A stretch of DNA of 64,000 nt from the NCBI GenBank assembly GCA_003284215.1, contig QBVW01000001.1, forward strand, positions 1-64,000. Reading direction: 5' to 3'. The stretch is from SAR86 cluster bacterium AG-313-D11. Its GTDB lineage: Bacteria; Pseudomonadota; Gammaproteobacteria; Magnimaribacterales; D2472. The stretch's first letter is position 1. Every line of letters begins with the position of its first letter. Under the pieces are notes generated by a model. That model was given only the letters and a program-made list of their open reading frames with translations. It had not been told where the DNA came from and made no database searches. Below are positions 1 to 8,155 of this stretch, in pieces. Both the position numbers and the translations under genes were made by a program.

Positions 1-132
1 GAGGCAAGTGATGGGCTAAAGCAAGAAATTGCTAAGTCTTTTTTCTATTCTAAGGCTTATACTATCGCCGGAGGAAGCTCAGAGGTTCAGCTAAATATTA
101 TTTCAAAACATATTTTAGGACTACCATCATGA
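1..132 (+). CDS. Acyl-CoA dehydrogenase, C-terminal fragment (5' end outside window)
   Basis: Frame 1 is open from the first base and reads 43 residues to a TGA at 130-132, ending in TIAGGSSEVQLNIISKHILG. This is the C-terminal signature of acyl-CoA dehydrogenases (usual form TIxGGTSEIQ.NIIAERVLG), FAD flavoenzymes that introduce the alpha-beta double bond in beta-oxidation. Only the end of the last helical domain is visible, so chain-length preference cannot be judged. The stop overlaps the ATG of the next gene (ATGA), which suggests cotranscription and translational coupling. It was missed by the ORF track because it has no start in the window. Confidence 0.85.
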   Translation, partial: EASDGLKQEIAKSFFYSKAYTIAGGSSEVQLNIISKHILGLPS

Positions 133-731
133 CAATTAAAAAAATATCAGTATTTTGTGGGGCTCATCTTGGTAAATCACCAGACTATAAAATTGCAGCT
201 CAGCAAATCGGCAAAATGATGGCCGAACAAGGTTTAGAAGTTATATTTGGAGGCGGCAATGTTGGCTTGATGAAAGTTGTGGCTGACACAGCTATTGAGA
301 ATGGCGGAAAAGCTACCGGTATTACACTAAAGTCTCTGCATGAATTCGAACTCACCAATCCTAATATTGATGAAACAATTATTACGCACTCACTCTTTGA
401 AAGAAAAGAAAGATTTTTAGATATTAGTGATGCTTTTATTGTTCTGCCTGGCGGAGTTGGCTCCATGGATGAACTTCTCGAGGTTATGGTAAGCAATCAA
501 CTTGGAGGCATTAATAAGCCCGTGGGCTTGTTAAATATTAATGGTTATTACGACGGTTTCCTTAGTTGGTTACAACACTCTGTTGATGAGGAGTTTGTTT
601 CTCTTGAAAACCAAAAACAAATCTTGGTGAATGACAATCCCCAAGTATTATTAGAAATGATTTTGTCAGCTCAAATGCCCTCTTCGGACACATGGATTGA
701 AAGGCTTAATGTAGATTTTCCAAAAGATTAG
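129..731 (+). CDS. LOG-family nucleoside 5'-monophosphate phosphoribohydrolase
   Basis: A 200-residue Rossmann-like protein of the TIGR00730/LOG family. It carries FGGGNVGLM near residues 40-48 and the family motif PGGVGSMDE near 107-115, with the Arg-Lys pair of FERKERFLD before it; these form the nucleotide-binding and catalytic site. Family members cleave the N-glycosidic bond of nucleoside monophosphates (cytokinin-activating in plants, nucleotide salvage or house-cleaning in bacteria), although databases often mislabel them lysine decarboxylases. The start overlaps the acyl-CoA dehydrogenase stop by four bases. Its stop shares the four bases TTAG with the convergent tatC stop. The physiological substrate is not evident. 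Confidence 0.85.
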   Translation: MTIKKISVFCGAHLGKSPDYKIAAQQIGKMMAEQGLEVIFGGGNVGLMKVVADTAIENGGKATGITLKSLHEFELTNPNIDETIITHSLFERKERFLDISDAFIVLPGGVGSMDELLEVMVSNQLGGINKPVGLLNINGYYDGFLSWLQHSVDEEFVSLENQKQILVNDNPQVLLEMILSAQMPSSDTWIERLNVDFPKD

Positions 732-1459
732 CTCTTTGGATCTCGAGATATTAAAAGCCCTATCTCAAAAAGTAACCACATAGGTATAGCTAAGAATAAT
801 TGAGAGAAGATGTCCGGCGGCGTCAAAAACATTCCAATAACAAAAAAACTAATAATTAAATATGGCCTCATGGTCTTTATGCGTTCTTTAGACACTAATC
901 CAGTAGTAATAACAAGAAATGTTGCTATGGGAATTTCAAAAGCAAAACCAAAAGCAAAAAAAAGCTTTAATACGAAATCTAAATATTTATTTATGTCTGT
1001 CATTACTTGGATAGAGTCTGGAGCAGAGGAGATAAAAAAACTTAGGATAATTGGGCTTACAACAAAATACGCAAAAACAATCCCTGCATAAAAAAGCAAT
1101 ATTGAAGAAAGTATTAATGGGCCAACAAAAGTCTTCTCTTTTTTATATAACCCAGGCGAAATAAACCCCCAAAGCTCAATTAAGAAATAAGGCAACGATA
1201 TTATTAGCGCCGAATAAATTGTAACCCTTAATGGCGCGATAAACGGAGAGGCAACTTCTGTTGCAATCATACTGCTGCCTGCGGGCATCAACTCCAGTAA
1301 TGGCGCTGACACGAAAGCATAAATATGATTAGTGAATGGTAAACAGCATACAAGAATTATCCCTGCAAATAAGAACATCCTGATTATTCGTGAGCGCAAT
1401 TCCTTTAGGTGTCCCATGAACGTCATGTCATTTGGATCGGTCATCATCTTCCTTTTCAA
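728..1459 (-). CDS. tatC: Sec-independent protein translocase TatC
   Basis: The 243-residue protein has the TatC N-terminal signature MGHLKELRSRI followed by six hydrophobic segments. It is the inner-membrane receptor for twin-arginine signal peptides, and works with TatA and TatB to export folded proteins. The sequence overlaps the end of tatB by about 30 bases; in-frame ATGs at codons 5 and 6 are alternative starts with smaller overlap. It is the last gene of the leftward ubiE-ubiJ-ubiB-tatA-tatB-tatC run, the order known from E. coli. A likely client, the twin-arginine PhoD-like phosphoesterase, is encoded about 5 kb away. Confidence 0.97.
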   Translation of the reverse strand: MKRKMMTDPNDMTFMGHLKELRSRIIRMFLFAGIILVCCLPFTNHIYAFVSAPLLELMPAGSSMIATEVASPFIAPLRVTIYSALIISLPYFLIELWGFISPGLYKKEKTFVGPLILSSILLFYAGIVFAYFVVSPIILSFFISSAPDSIQVMTDINKYLDFVLKLFFAFGFAFEIPIATFLVITTGLVSKERIKTMRPYLIISFFVIGMFLTPPDIFSQLFLAIPMWLLFEIGLLISRDPKS

Positions 1460-1673
1460 ACTCTTCCATTTTTAGTTCATTAAAAATATCTTGTTTAAGA
1501 TCTTCTGCACCAATATCTCTTTCAATGGAAGATCTAAATTCAAAAAATTTATTTTGGAATCTGGTGAAGGTTTTCAATATAGATTTTATGAATCCTGGTA
1601 ACTGATCAGGGCCAATCACAATTATCCCAACAAGTAGGATAATTAGAATTTCAAGAAATCCAATCTGTAACAA
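1428..1673 (-). CDS. tatB: Sec-independent protein translocase TatB
   Basis: A short 81-residue TatB. It has one N-terminal membrane helix with the conserved Glu (residue 8), the Gly-Pro hinge in VIGPDQLP, then an amphipathic helix and a charged tail. TatB forms the substrate receptor complex with TatC. E. coli TatB is about 170 residues, so the C-terminal tail is strongly reduced here, in keeping with the compact genome. It starts three bases after the tatA stop and overlaps tatC. The call rests on the hinge, the conserved Glu and the tatABC order; TatA and TatB are paralogues and could only be confused without context. Confidence 0.93.
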   Translation of the reverse strand: MLQIGFLEILIILLVGIIVIGPDQLPGFIKSILKTFTRFQNKFFEFRSSIERDIGAEDLKQDIFNELKMEEFEKEDDDRSK

Positions 1674-1676
1674 TTT

Positions 1677-1862
1677 TTATTGATCGTCTGATTTAGACTC
1701 AGAGTCTTTGGGTGAGTCATCATCTTTTATAGCTTTTTTAAAACCCTTAAGGCCCTCTCCAAGGTCCGAGCCCATGGTTTTTATTTTTTTTCCACCAAAT
1801 AAAATTAATATCAACACCAGTATGATTAATATTTGCCAAAAACTTATTCCACCTATTCCCAT
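1677..1862 (-). CDS. tatA: Sec-independent protein translocase TatA
   Basis: A 61-residue protein with one hydrophobic helix (about residues 5-22), the conserved Phe-Gly hinge in ILFGGKKI, an amphipathic helix around GSDLGEGLKGFKKAI, and an acidic, serine-rich tail. TatA oligomerises to permit passage of folded substrates across the inner membrane. The length is near the lower end for the family. It lies 16 bases downstream of ubiB and directly upstream of tatB in the same leftward operon. Confidence 0.95.
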   Translation of the reverse strand: MGIGGISFWQILIILVLILILFGGKKIKTMGSDLGEGLKGFKKAIKDDDSPKDSESKSDDQ

Positions 1863-1878
1863 AATAAACTCCTAATTC

Positions 1879-3447
1879 CTACGCTAATATTGTTCCTGCA
1901 AGAATCATAATAATACCTATAAGTGTAAGTATAGTTAGATTTTGCCATTTTCGCTGATTTTGGAGACTTGCTTCAAGGCTTTTAATGAGATCAGTATTTT
2001 TTTTTCCATCATTTGCTATAAATTTTATGTTATCAAGCAAGTTAAAAATTTCACCTGGCAAAGAAGAGGCCTTATCTAAAATTTCATAATGATTATTTTC
2101 AAGAAATTCTTTCAATTTGAGTGGACTAAATTGTTTATCAATCCATTGATCAAGGTAGGGTTCAGCAAGACCCCAGAAATCGAGATCTGCATATATTTCT
2201 CTTCCCATGCCTTCTATATGAATAAGCGTTTTTTGTAAAAGTATTAGAGAGGGCTGGACGGATAAACCAAATTGCCTTGTTGAATCAAATAGATAAAGCA
2301 GTAATTTTCCGAATTCAATTTCTGATAGCGGCTTTTCAAATATCGGTTCACAGGTTGCTCTTAAGGTTTGCTCTAATTCCGCTTTACTAGTTTGATTTGA
2401 TACCCATTCAGCACTTATGAAGAGCTCAGATAGTTTGTAGTAATCTTGCTTTAGTGTTGCTTGAAGCATTCTTGCTAAATTGTATTGATCCTCTCTGCTC
2501 AAAGATCCAACGATAGCGCAATCAATGGCTATATAACTTGGCTGGGTAACATTGATCTTGCTAACAAAAATATTTCCTGGATGCATATCAGCATGAAAAA
2601 AATTGTCTCTAAACACTTGGTCTAAAAATATCTTCACTCCATTTTCTGCAAGAATTTTTCTATCAATACCAAGCTCATCCATCATCTTAATATCTGTACA
2701 TGCTATGCCGTCAATCTCTTCAAGTGTTAAAACATTTACCGCAGTTTGATCCCAAAATACTTTTGGAATAAATAATAGATCTGAATCAGCAAAGTTTTTC
2801 TTAGTAACGGTAGTATTTGCCGCTTCAACTTTTAAATCTAATTCTTTAAAAATTGTTTTTTCATAATCATTAATTACATCTTTAAGCTTGAGTCTATCGC
2901 TCTCTTTGTAAAATAGATTGATTAAAAAACCTCCGGCTTTCATAACTCGCACATTCCTTTTAACACGCTTGTGAATGCCTGGCCTTAAGACTTTTATTAC
3001 AACTCTTTCAGATGAACTTTTTAATTTTGCTCTATGAACTTGGGCCAATGAGGCAGCAGCAAGTGGCTCATCCTCAAATTCTTCAAAAACGTCATCAATT
3101 TTGATGTTTAGACTCTTTTCAATTATTTCCTTGGCTTGCTCAGTTGAAAATGGGTTGCACTGATCAGTTAAGCCCTTTAAATGGGTGGTTATTTCGACTG
3201 ATACAGCATCCGTTCTTGTTGAAAGCAATTGACCAAATTTTATAAACATGGGGCCCAAGCTTTCTAAAAAATTTCTAATTCTCAAGCCATGAGGAGTTTT
3301 TCTATTACTAATAAAAAAAGGATTCAACAACCCTATTGCTTTAATTGCAACAGAAGCGCTGTTGTCTGTTGGTATGTTTACAACACCATACCTTAATGCT
3401 TGAAACATAATTTTTATACAATCTAAAATTGAAAGAAGAATATTCAT
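1879..3447 (-). CDS. ubiB: Ubiquinone biosynthesis atypical kinase UbiB
   Basis: A 522-residue member of the UbiB/ABC1/ADCK atypical kinase family. Visible motifs are KFGQLLSTR (the KxGQ motif), the Ala-rich loop AAASLAQVHRAKL that replaces the glycine loop, the Lys of VVIKVLRPG, FHADMHPGNIF, and the metal-binding Asp in AIDCAIVG. A C-terminal hydrophobic segment anchors it in the inner membrane. UbiB is needed for ubiquinone synthesis, probably by ATP-driven handling of lipid intermediates. The start overlaps the end of ubiJ by one base (TAATG), indicating coupling. Confidence 0.96.
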   Translation of the reverse strand: MNILLSILDCIKIMFQALRYGVVNIPTDNSASVAIKAIGLLNPFFISNRKTPHGLRIRNFLESLGPMFIKFGQLLSTRTDAVSVEITTHLKGLTDQCNPFSTEQAKEIIEKSLNIKIDDVFEEFEDEPLAAASLAQVHRAKLKSSSERVVIKVLRPGIHKRVKRNVRVMKAGGFLINLFYKESDRLKLKDVINDYEKTIFKELDLKVEAANTTVTKKNFADSDLLFIPKVFWDQTAVNVLTLEEIDGIACTDIKMMDELGIDRKILAENGVKIFLDQVFRDNFFHADMHPGNIFVSKINVTQPSYIAIDCAIVGSLSREDQYNLARMLQATLKQDYYKLSELFISAEWVSNQTSKAELEQTLRATCEPIFEKPLSEIEFGKLLLYLFDSTRQFGLSVQPSLILLQKTLIHIEGMGREIYADLDFWGLAEPYLDQWIDKQFSPLKLKEFLENNHYEILDKASSLPGEIFNLLDNIKFIANDGKKNTDLIKSLEASLQNQRKWQNLTILTLIGIIMILAGTILA

Positions 3448-3944
3448 TAATTTATTAAAGCATGCTCAAGCCTATCAAGCCTTATTGAAAGATCTCTAAA
3501 AGATTCAAGGATTTTATTTGCTTCATTCTCCTGCCGCAAAGAATCTTTATCTGCTGATTGAGTGAGAATTACTTTTCTTAAAATTATTGCGGGGATATCT
3601 CCAAAATATTTATAGACTAGAAGCTCTAAGTCAATATCAATATTTGCCAAAGCGCCTAAAAAAATTAATGCACTCTCAACGTCCCCAGAAATGGATTTTG
3701 TTGGAATTTGTTTACTGTTTAATGCATTCAACATAGTAAAAGCATTCAATTTTATTGAAAAGTTTGGGTTTGGATTTTCAAAGAAATTAAAAGCCTGTGT
3801 GTCATGATTTAAAGCAATAGAAAATTTAGATATCGAAGAAACTTCTAAATTAAATTCCAAGGGATACAAGTTCTCAATTTGACTAAAAACTCCTGGAGAT
3901 AAAGATTTTAGCTCTTGTAAAAATTTATTTAATGATATCTGCAT
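3447..3944 (-). CDS. ubiJ: Ubiquinone biosynthesis accessory factor UbiJ
   Basis: A 165-residue protein with an N-terminal SCP2-like lipid-binding domain and a C-terminal region that reads as a short coiled coil (RLDRLEHAL). UbiJ binds ubiquinone intermediates and helps organise the soluble Ubi metabolon. Sequence conservation in this family is weak, so the call relies on length, the SCP2-like pattern and its position between ubiE and ubiB, where UbiJ (YigP) sits in gammaproteobacteria. It is two bases downstream of ubiE and overlaps ubiB by one base. Confidence 0.85.
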   Translation of the reverse strand: MQISLNKFLQELKSLSPGVFSQIENLYPLEFNLEVSSISKFSIALNHDTQAFNFFENPNPNFSIKLNAFTMLNALNSKQIPTKSISGDVESALIFLGALANIDIDLELLVYKYFGDIPAIILRKVILTQSADKDSLRQENEANKILESFRDLSIRLDRLEHALIN

Positions 3945-3946
3945 AA

Positions 3947-4681
3947 TTATTTTGCTTGATGAATAGCAACAACGCCGTTAACGAGATTGTAAAATTTACA
4001 GTCATCGAAGCCAGCATCAAGAACCATATTTTTTAATGTCTCTTGATCAGGATGCATTCTTATCGATTCAGCCAGGTATTGATAGCTTTTAGAATCATTA
4101 GCCAGAAAGCTGCCTAATTTTGGAATAATATTAAAGGAATACCAATCATAAACTTTAGAAAAAAAAGAATTTGTAGGCTTAGAAAATTCTAAAATTAATA
4201 AGACGCCATCAGGTTTTAAGACCCTTTTCATTTCTTTCAATCCTTTTTCCTTGTCAGTAAAATTGCGCAATCCAAAACCAACAGTAACTAAATCAAACGT
4301 TTGATCTTGATATGGAAGGCTCTCTCCAGATGCTAAGGCAAAATTACAATTATGAAAGAAGTTTTCATTAATTGCTCGCTCTTTCCCAAGAGCAAGCATT
4401 GATGCATTAATATCTGTTACATGCATTGATACAGATTTAAATTTTTTGTTAATTAATCTTGGAATATCAGCTGTACCACTTGCAATATCTAGAGCCATAG
4501 AGCCTTCGCTAAGCTCTGAGAGCTCAATTAACATTTTCTTCCAAAGTCTATGCATGCCAAATGACATAGCATCATTCATCAAATCATATTCCTCAGCAAC
4601 AGAGTGAAAGACATCTCCAACATGCTCAGCTTTTTTATTAACATCGACTTCTTTGAAGCCAAAATGTGTTTTTTCATTCAT
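3947..4681 (-). CDS. ubiE: Ubiquinone/menaquinone C-methyltransferase UbiE
   Basis: A 244-residue class I SAM methyltransferase. Motif I reads ALDIASGTADIPRLI, and a downstream VGFGLRNFTDKEKGL block with LEFSKPTN matches the UbiE/COQ5 family. It methylates the quinone ring carbon in ubiquinone synthesis (and demethylmenaquinone where that exists) in the cytoplasm at the membrane. It opens the leftward ubiE-ubiJ-ubiB-tatABC operon, 11 bases after the rsgA stop, so readthrough from rsgA is likely. Confidence 0.96.
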   Translation of the reverse strand: MNEKTHFGFKEVDVNKKAEHVGDVFHSVAEEYDLMNDAMSFGMHRLWKKMLIELSELSEGSMALDIASGTADIPRLINKKFKSVSMHVTDINASMLALGKERAINENFFHNCNFALASGESLPYQDQTFDLVTVGFGLRNFTDKEKGLKEMKRVLKPDGVLLILEFSKPTNSFFSKVYDWYSFNIIPKLGSFLANDSKSYQYLAESIRMHPDQETLKNMVLDAGFDDCKFYNLVNGVVAIHQAK

Positions 4682-4692
4682 TTACTTTTCTC

Positions 4693-5568
4693 TTATTTGC
4701 TTAAAAAGATAAAATTATTGTATCTACTTTCCTTAATATCGCCATTTTTTAGAGCAGTGATAACGGCACACCCTTCATCAATTTGATGCGAGCAGTTGGG
4801 AAAAGCGCAGTTTAAGGAATAATTCATAATCTCAGGAAACCCTAAAATGATTTCATTTGGTTTTAAATGATCAATGCCAATATCCCTTACTCCTGGAGAA
4901 TCAATGATCTGCATTTCTTTTGCTTTATAAAGAGTAGAAACTGAAGTTGTATGAACACCTTGATTGTTAGAAAGCTCTCTTGATAATATTTTTTTACCAG
5001 TAAGTGCTGAGGTTAAAGTAGATTTTCCAGAACCAGAGTTACCAACAAATATTGTGGTTCTTTCAGAAAGATATTTTTTTAACTCATCTATGTTAGTTGA
5101 TAATTTTGCAGATATTTGAAAGGTTTTTATCCCAATGCCTTTATAAACTTTCTGAATTTCATCAAATGCATCATCTTGCAATAGGTCTATTTTATTAAAA
5201 ATAACAAAAGGCTCTATTGAAGCATTCTTTGAAATTGCTATCCATTTATCAATAAACTCAAGATTTGTTTTAGGACTTTTAGTGACTAAAATACCAATGT
5301 GTGAAACATTTGCGGCTATTGGCTTTTTGACTTTTTCTTTGGACTTATAAAGAGCAGTGACTCTTTCAAAGCGCTTTGTCACTATCCCTTGCAAGGAATC
5401 ATTGCTAGAAACTATCTTAAGTTCAACAAGATCACCTACCACAAGATTAATTCTTCCTTGTATTGTGCATTTAAATTCTTTGCCTGCAGAAGCTACACAA
5501 CAGGAGTTTGAGTAGAACTCAATTATTTGACCGGTTTGAACTTTTAACATCTTGGGCTCAAAATACAC
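4693..5568 (-). CDS. rsgA: Ribosome small-subunit GTPase RsgA
   Basis: A 291-residue circularly permuted GTPase. In order: OB-fold N-terminus, NKID (G4, 125-128), GNSGSGKST (G1, 176-184), DSPG (G3, 223-226), then a zinc knuckle with Cys254, Cys259, His261 and Cys267. RsgA checks the decoding centre late in 30S assembly. It is about 60 residues shorter than E. coli RsgA because the basic N-terminal extension is missing. The ATG at codon 7 is an alternative start. It is divergent from orn with 24 bases between the start codons, as in E. coli where orn and rsgA are neighbours. Confidence 0.95.
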   Translation of the reverse strand: MYFEPKMLKVQTGQIIEFYSNSCCVASAGKEFKCTIQGRINLVVGDLVELKIVSSNDSLQGIVTKRFERVTALYKSKEKVKKPIAANVSHIGILVTKSPKTNLEFIDKWIAISKNASIEPFVIFNKIDLLQDDAFDEIQKVYKGIGIKTFQISAKLSTNIDELKKYLSERTTIFVGNSGSGKSTLTSALTGKKILSRELSNNQGVHTTSVSTLYKAKEMQIIDSPGVRDIGIDHLKPNEIILGFPEIMNYSLNCAFPNCSHQIDEGCAVITALKNGDIKESRYNNFIFLSK

Positions 5569-5592
5569 TATAGTTAAAATTTAACAACATTT

Positions 5593-6138
5593 ATGTCTAC
5601 TCAAAAATCAAATCAAAATCTAATCTGGATTGATCTTGAGATGACTGGATTAGATCCAGACAAAGAGAGAATTATAGAGATTGCTACTATTATCACAGAT
5701 AGTAATCTTACCATTGTTGCTGAAGGTCCAAATTTAGTTATCAATCAACCTAAAGAACTGATTGAAAACATGGATTCATGGAATACTAATCAGCATGGGA
5801 ACTCTGGTCTCACCAAATCAGTCCATGAAAGCAGTATCTCTGAGCAGGCCGCAGAGATAGAAACTCTAGAATTTATTTCAAAATATGTAGGAAACAAGGT
5901 ATCTCCAATGTGTGGGAATACTGTTTCTCACGATAGAAGGTTCCTCGCAAAATATATGCCAGATTTAGAATCATATTTTCACTACAGGCATGTTGACGTT
6001 TCTTCAGTTAAAGAACTGATTTCAAGATGGATGAATGATGCTCAGACATATGAAAAAAAGGGTTCTCACAGAGCCAAGGATGACATTAAAGAATCTATTA
6101 ATGAGCTGAAGCTATATAAGCAAATGCTGTTTGATTAA
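5593..6138 (+). CDS. orn: Oligoribonuclease
   Basis: A 181-residue DEDDh exonuclease with WIDLEMTGLD (first Asp/Glu), a central GNTVSHDRRFL block, and HRAKDDIKES carrying the catalytic His and Asp. Orn degrades two-nucleotide RNAs, finishing RNA turnover and clearing pGpG. Length matches the family. The usual HRALDDI has Lys in place of Leu here, which is outside the catalytic residues. No clear Shine-Dalgarno is visible before the ATG. Its stop lies one base from the convergent PhoD-like gene. Confidence 0.96.
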   Translation: MSTQKSNQNLIWIDLEMTGLDPDKERIIEIATIITDSNLTIVAEGPNLVINQPKELIENMDSWNTNQHGNSGLTKSVHESSISEQAAEIETLEFISKYVGNKVSPMCGNTVSHDRRFLAKYMPDLESYFHYRHVDVSSVKELISRWMNDAQTYEKKGSHRAKDDIKESINELKLYKQMLFD

Positions 6139-6139
6139 T

Positions 6140-7756
6140 CTAAGTTTTAATTTCTTCCAATCTAAGACCTTCTTTGTGAAGAATAAAAGTCTTAGATGAG
6201 GCAATTGCGGAATTAATCTTTTCTAGCTCTTTGATGTAGTTATAAGAGGCTACGATTTTGTCCTCCATACAATGCAAAGATAAATATCCTCTATTAGAGG
6301 GATCCATCCATTGCAGCTCTTTGTTAATTTTTATAATGCCATCAATAAATTTCTTTTCATCTAAATTTAATATATCCGTAATGCCAGGTGAAGTTACAGA
6401 GGGAGCTCCCAATTCAATACCTACTTTTTTACCTGATTGGTCCTCAAGCTCAGATACCCAGCTATTATGAGTGTCTCCAGCAAGACTAATGAATCTCTTT
6501 TTAGCATTGCTCATTAATTGGTAAAGCTTTTTTCTTTCTGCAGGATAGCCATCCCAAGCATCCAGGTTTGAAGGAATACCTAAGCCTAAAAATTTTAAAT
6601 AAGGTTTTAGAAAACCTGGAACTTCTTTTGACTTGAGCATCTTACTTATATCAGGAAACTTTAATTTCGCCATTAAGACCTGTTGACCAAAAATAGTCCA
6701 AACAGTATTTGTATTTAAAATACTATTTTCAATCCAAGCAAGCTGTTCAGTACCTAGGAGCTCTCTATCATCAGAATTAAGGTCGTTATAAAATTTTGCC
6801 TGATTAAATCCAGTATTGGTTAAGTATTCTTTTGGTTGAATTTGCTTATCTCTGGCATATTGCCTAGTGTCTAGCATTATTAAATGAATTAGTTTGCCAA
6901 TCTTAAACTCTCTAAATATTCGTCTTTTATTTTGCTGCTCCCTTATAGGCATCCATTCGTAGTAGGCCTTGATAGCAGCCGATCTTCTAGCATAGAAGTC
7001 TCCCTCTGACCCATCTTCAGAGTGATTTTCTGCCCCACGCTTCCAAGCATCATTTGAAAACTCATGATCATCCCATACTGCAATTAGCGGGGCATGTTTA
7101 TGTAAAGCAATGGAAGCCGGATCTTTTTTATATTGAGCATGCCTTAGTCTGTAATCTGCAAGAGTAACCATTTCATGTAAGGGCTCAGGAACTCTTCCTA
7201 GTTTTTTTGCCTTGTCTGTTGCATAGCCACCCATAGGATACTCATATAAATAATCACCTAGATGCAGCCAAAGGTCTAAGTCATTTGTTTCAGCTGCAGC
7301 CTGGTAAGCATTGAAATATCCTGCAGGAAAGTTACTACAACTGAAAATTCCAATTTTTGCAGCTATTGTCTTTTCTGAAAATGTCTTTGACTTACCAATC
7401 TCTGAGATTGCATTTCCAGCTCTAAATCTATAAAAAAAACCCTCATCACTATCACAATACTGTTTTGCTAAAAAATCATATTTTATTGTGTAGTCTGACA
7501 AAGAAGAAGTTTGTAATTTCTTTGAAAAAATAATTGAGGAAAAATTTTCATTTTCTGAGATTTCAAGAATTGCCTCCAGTGGACCTGCTTGTTTGGGGGT
7601 TACCCTAGTCCACAATATCACTCTATCAATTAATGGATCTCCACTGGCAACGCCGTGATGAAAAAAATAAGTATTTTTTGCACAGCCAGAACTTATTGAC
7701 GCCGTTAGACCGATTGCTCCAATTGAAGAAATTTTAAGAGCCTGTCTTCTTTTCAT
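6140..7756 (-). CDS. PhoD-like metallophosphoesterase, Tat-exported and probably lipidated
   Basis: A 538-residue PhoD-family alkaline phosphatase/phosphodiesterase. The N-terminus MKRRQALKISS is a twin-arginine signal, followed by a hydrophobic stretch and SSGCAK, a plausible lipobox, so the mature enzyme is probably a periplasmic or membrane-anchored lipoprotein. Metal-site motifs are LHLGDYLYEY, AVWDDHEFSNDAW and LAGDTHNSW. PhoD enzymes release phosphate from phosphomono- and diesters and use Fe and Ca ions. The Tat genes that could export it lie about 5 kb away. No Pho box was identified upstream. Substrate remains unknown. Confidence 0.88.
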   Translation of the reverse strand: MKRRQALKISSIGAIGLTASISSGCAKNTYFFHHGVASGDPLIDRVILWTRVTPKQAGPLEAILEISENENFSSIIFSKKLQTSSLSDYTIKYDFLAKQYCDSDEGFFYRFRAGNAISEIGKSKTFSEKTIAAKIGIFSCSNFPAGYFNAYQAAAETNDLDLWLHLGDYLYEYPMGGYATDKAKKLGRVPEPLHEMVTLADYRLRHAQYKKDPASIALHKHAPLIAVWDDHEFSNDAWKRGAENHSEDGSEGDFYARRSAAIKAYYEWMPIREQQNKRRIFREFKIGKLIHLIMLDTRQYARDKQIQPKEYLTNTGFNQAKFYNDLNSDDRELLGTEQLAWIENSILNTNTVWTIFGQQVLMAKLKFPDISKMLKSKEVPGFLKPYLKFLGLGIPSNLDAWDGYPAERKKLYQLMSNAKKRFISLAGDTHNSWVSELEDQSGKKVGIELGAPSVTSPGITDILNLDEKKFIDGIIKINKELQWMDPSNRGYLSLHCMEDKIVASYNYIKELEKINSAIASSKTFILHKEGLRLEEIKT

Positions 7757-7818
7757 AACAAAATATTAACAGTCATTTGCTTAAATGCTAAGCAAAAGAA
7801 TAGGCTATTCTTGATGAA

Positions 7819-8145
7819 TTAGTCTTGTTTGTTAGCAGGCTGAATATTAATAGGTAATGGAGATACTTGGCTTTTATTTTGCTTGATCTTTGCTTCACCA
7901 GACTCAACTACTTCGTCTATTCTAATTACTGAATTGATAGGGATATATGATCTTTCAACAGACTTAAACTCTTTTTCTAATTTTTCTGATGTTGGGTCAA
8001 CTACTAGCTGTTTATTTTGATTAAATATATACTCTTCGACCTCGATGAAACCGTACATGTCACTTTGATAAATTTGTTTTGCAAAAATCTCATAGATTTC
8101 TCCGAGTTGCATAAAAATTATTTTATATGTGGTCTTTTTCTTCAT
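7819..8145 (-). CDS. DUF1820 family protein
   Basis: A 108-residue protein resembling the gammaproteobacterial DUF1820 family: an N-terminal YKIIFMQLGEIYEIFAKQI segment, then DMYGFIEVEEYIF, VVDPTSEKLEKEFK and RSYIPINSVIRIDEV. The family is conserved but has no established function; the small beta-rich fold and regular length suggest a housekeeping regulatory or binding role, which is inference. It is divergent from miaB with only ten bases between the start codons, so promoters for the two genes must lie inside each other's coding regions or overlap. Confidence 0.8.
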   Translation of the reverse strand: MKKKTTYKIIFMQLGEIYEIFAKQIYQSDMYGFIEVEEYIFNQNKQLVVDPTSEKLEKEFKSVERSYIPINSVIRIDEVVESGEAKIKQNKSQVSPLPINIQPANKQD

Positions 8146-8155
8146 AATTAGATAT

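Noticed and set aside
200-496. Minus-strand 98-residue ORF and similar opposite-strand ORFs such as 810-1091, 8479-8829 and 32790-33203
   Set aside because: Each lies wholly within a strongly supported gene and shows no family motif or ribosome site.
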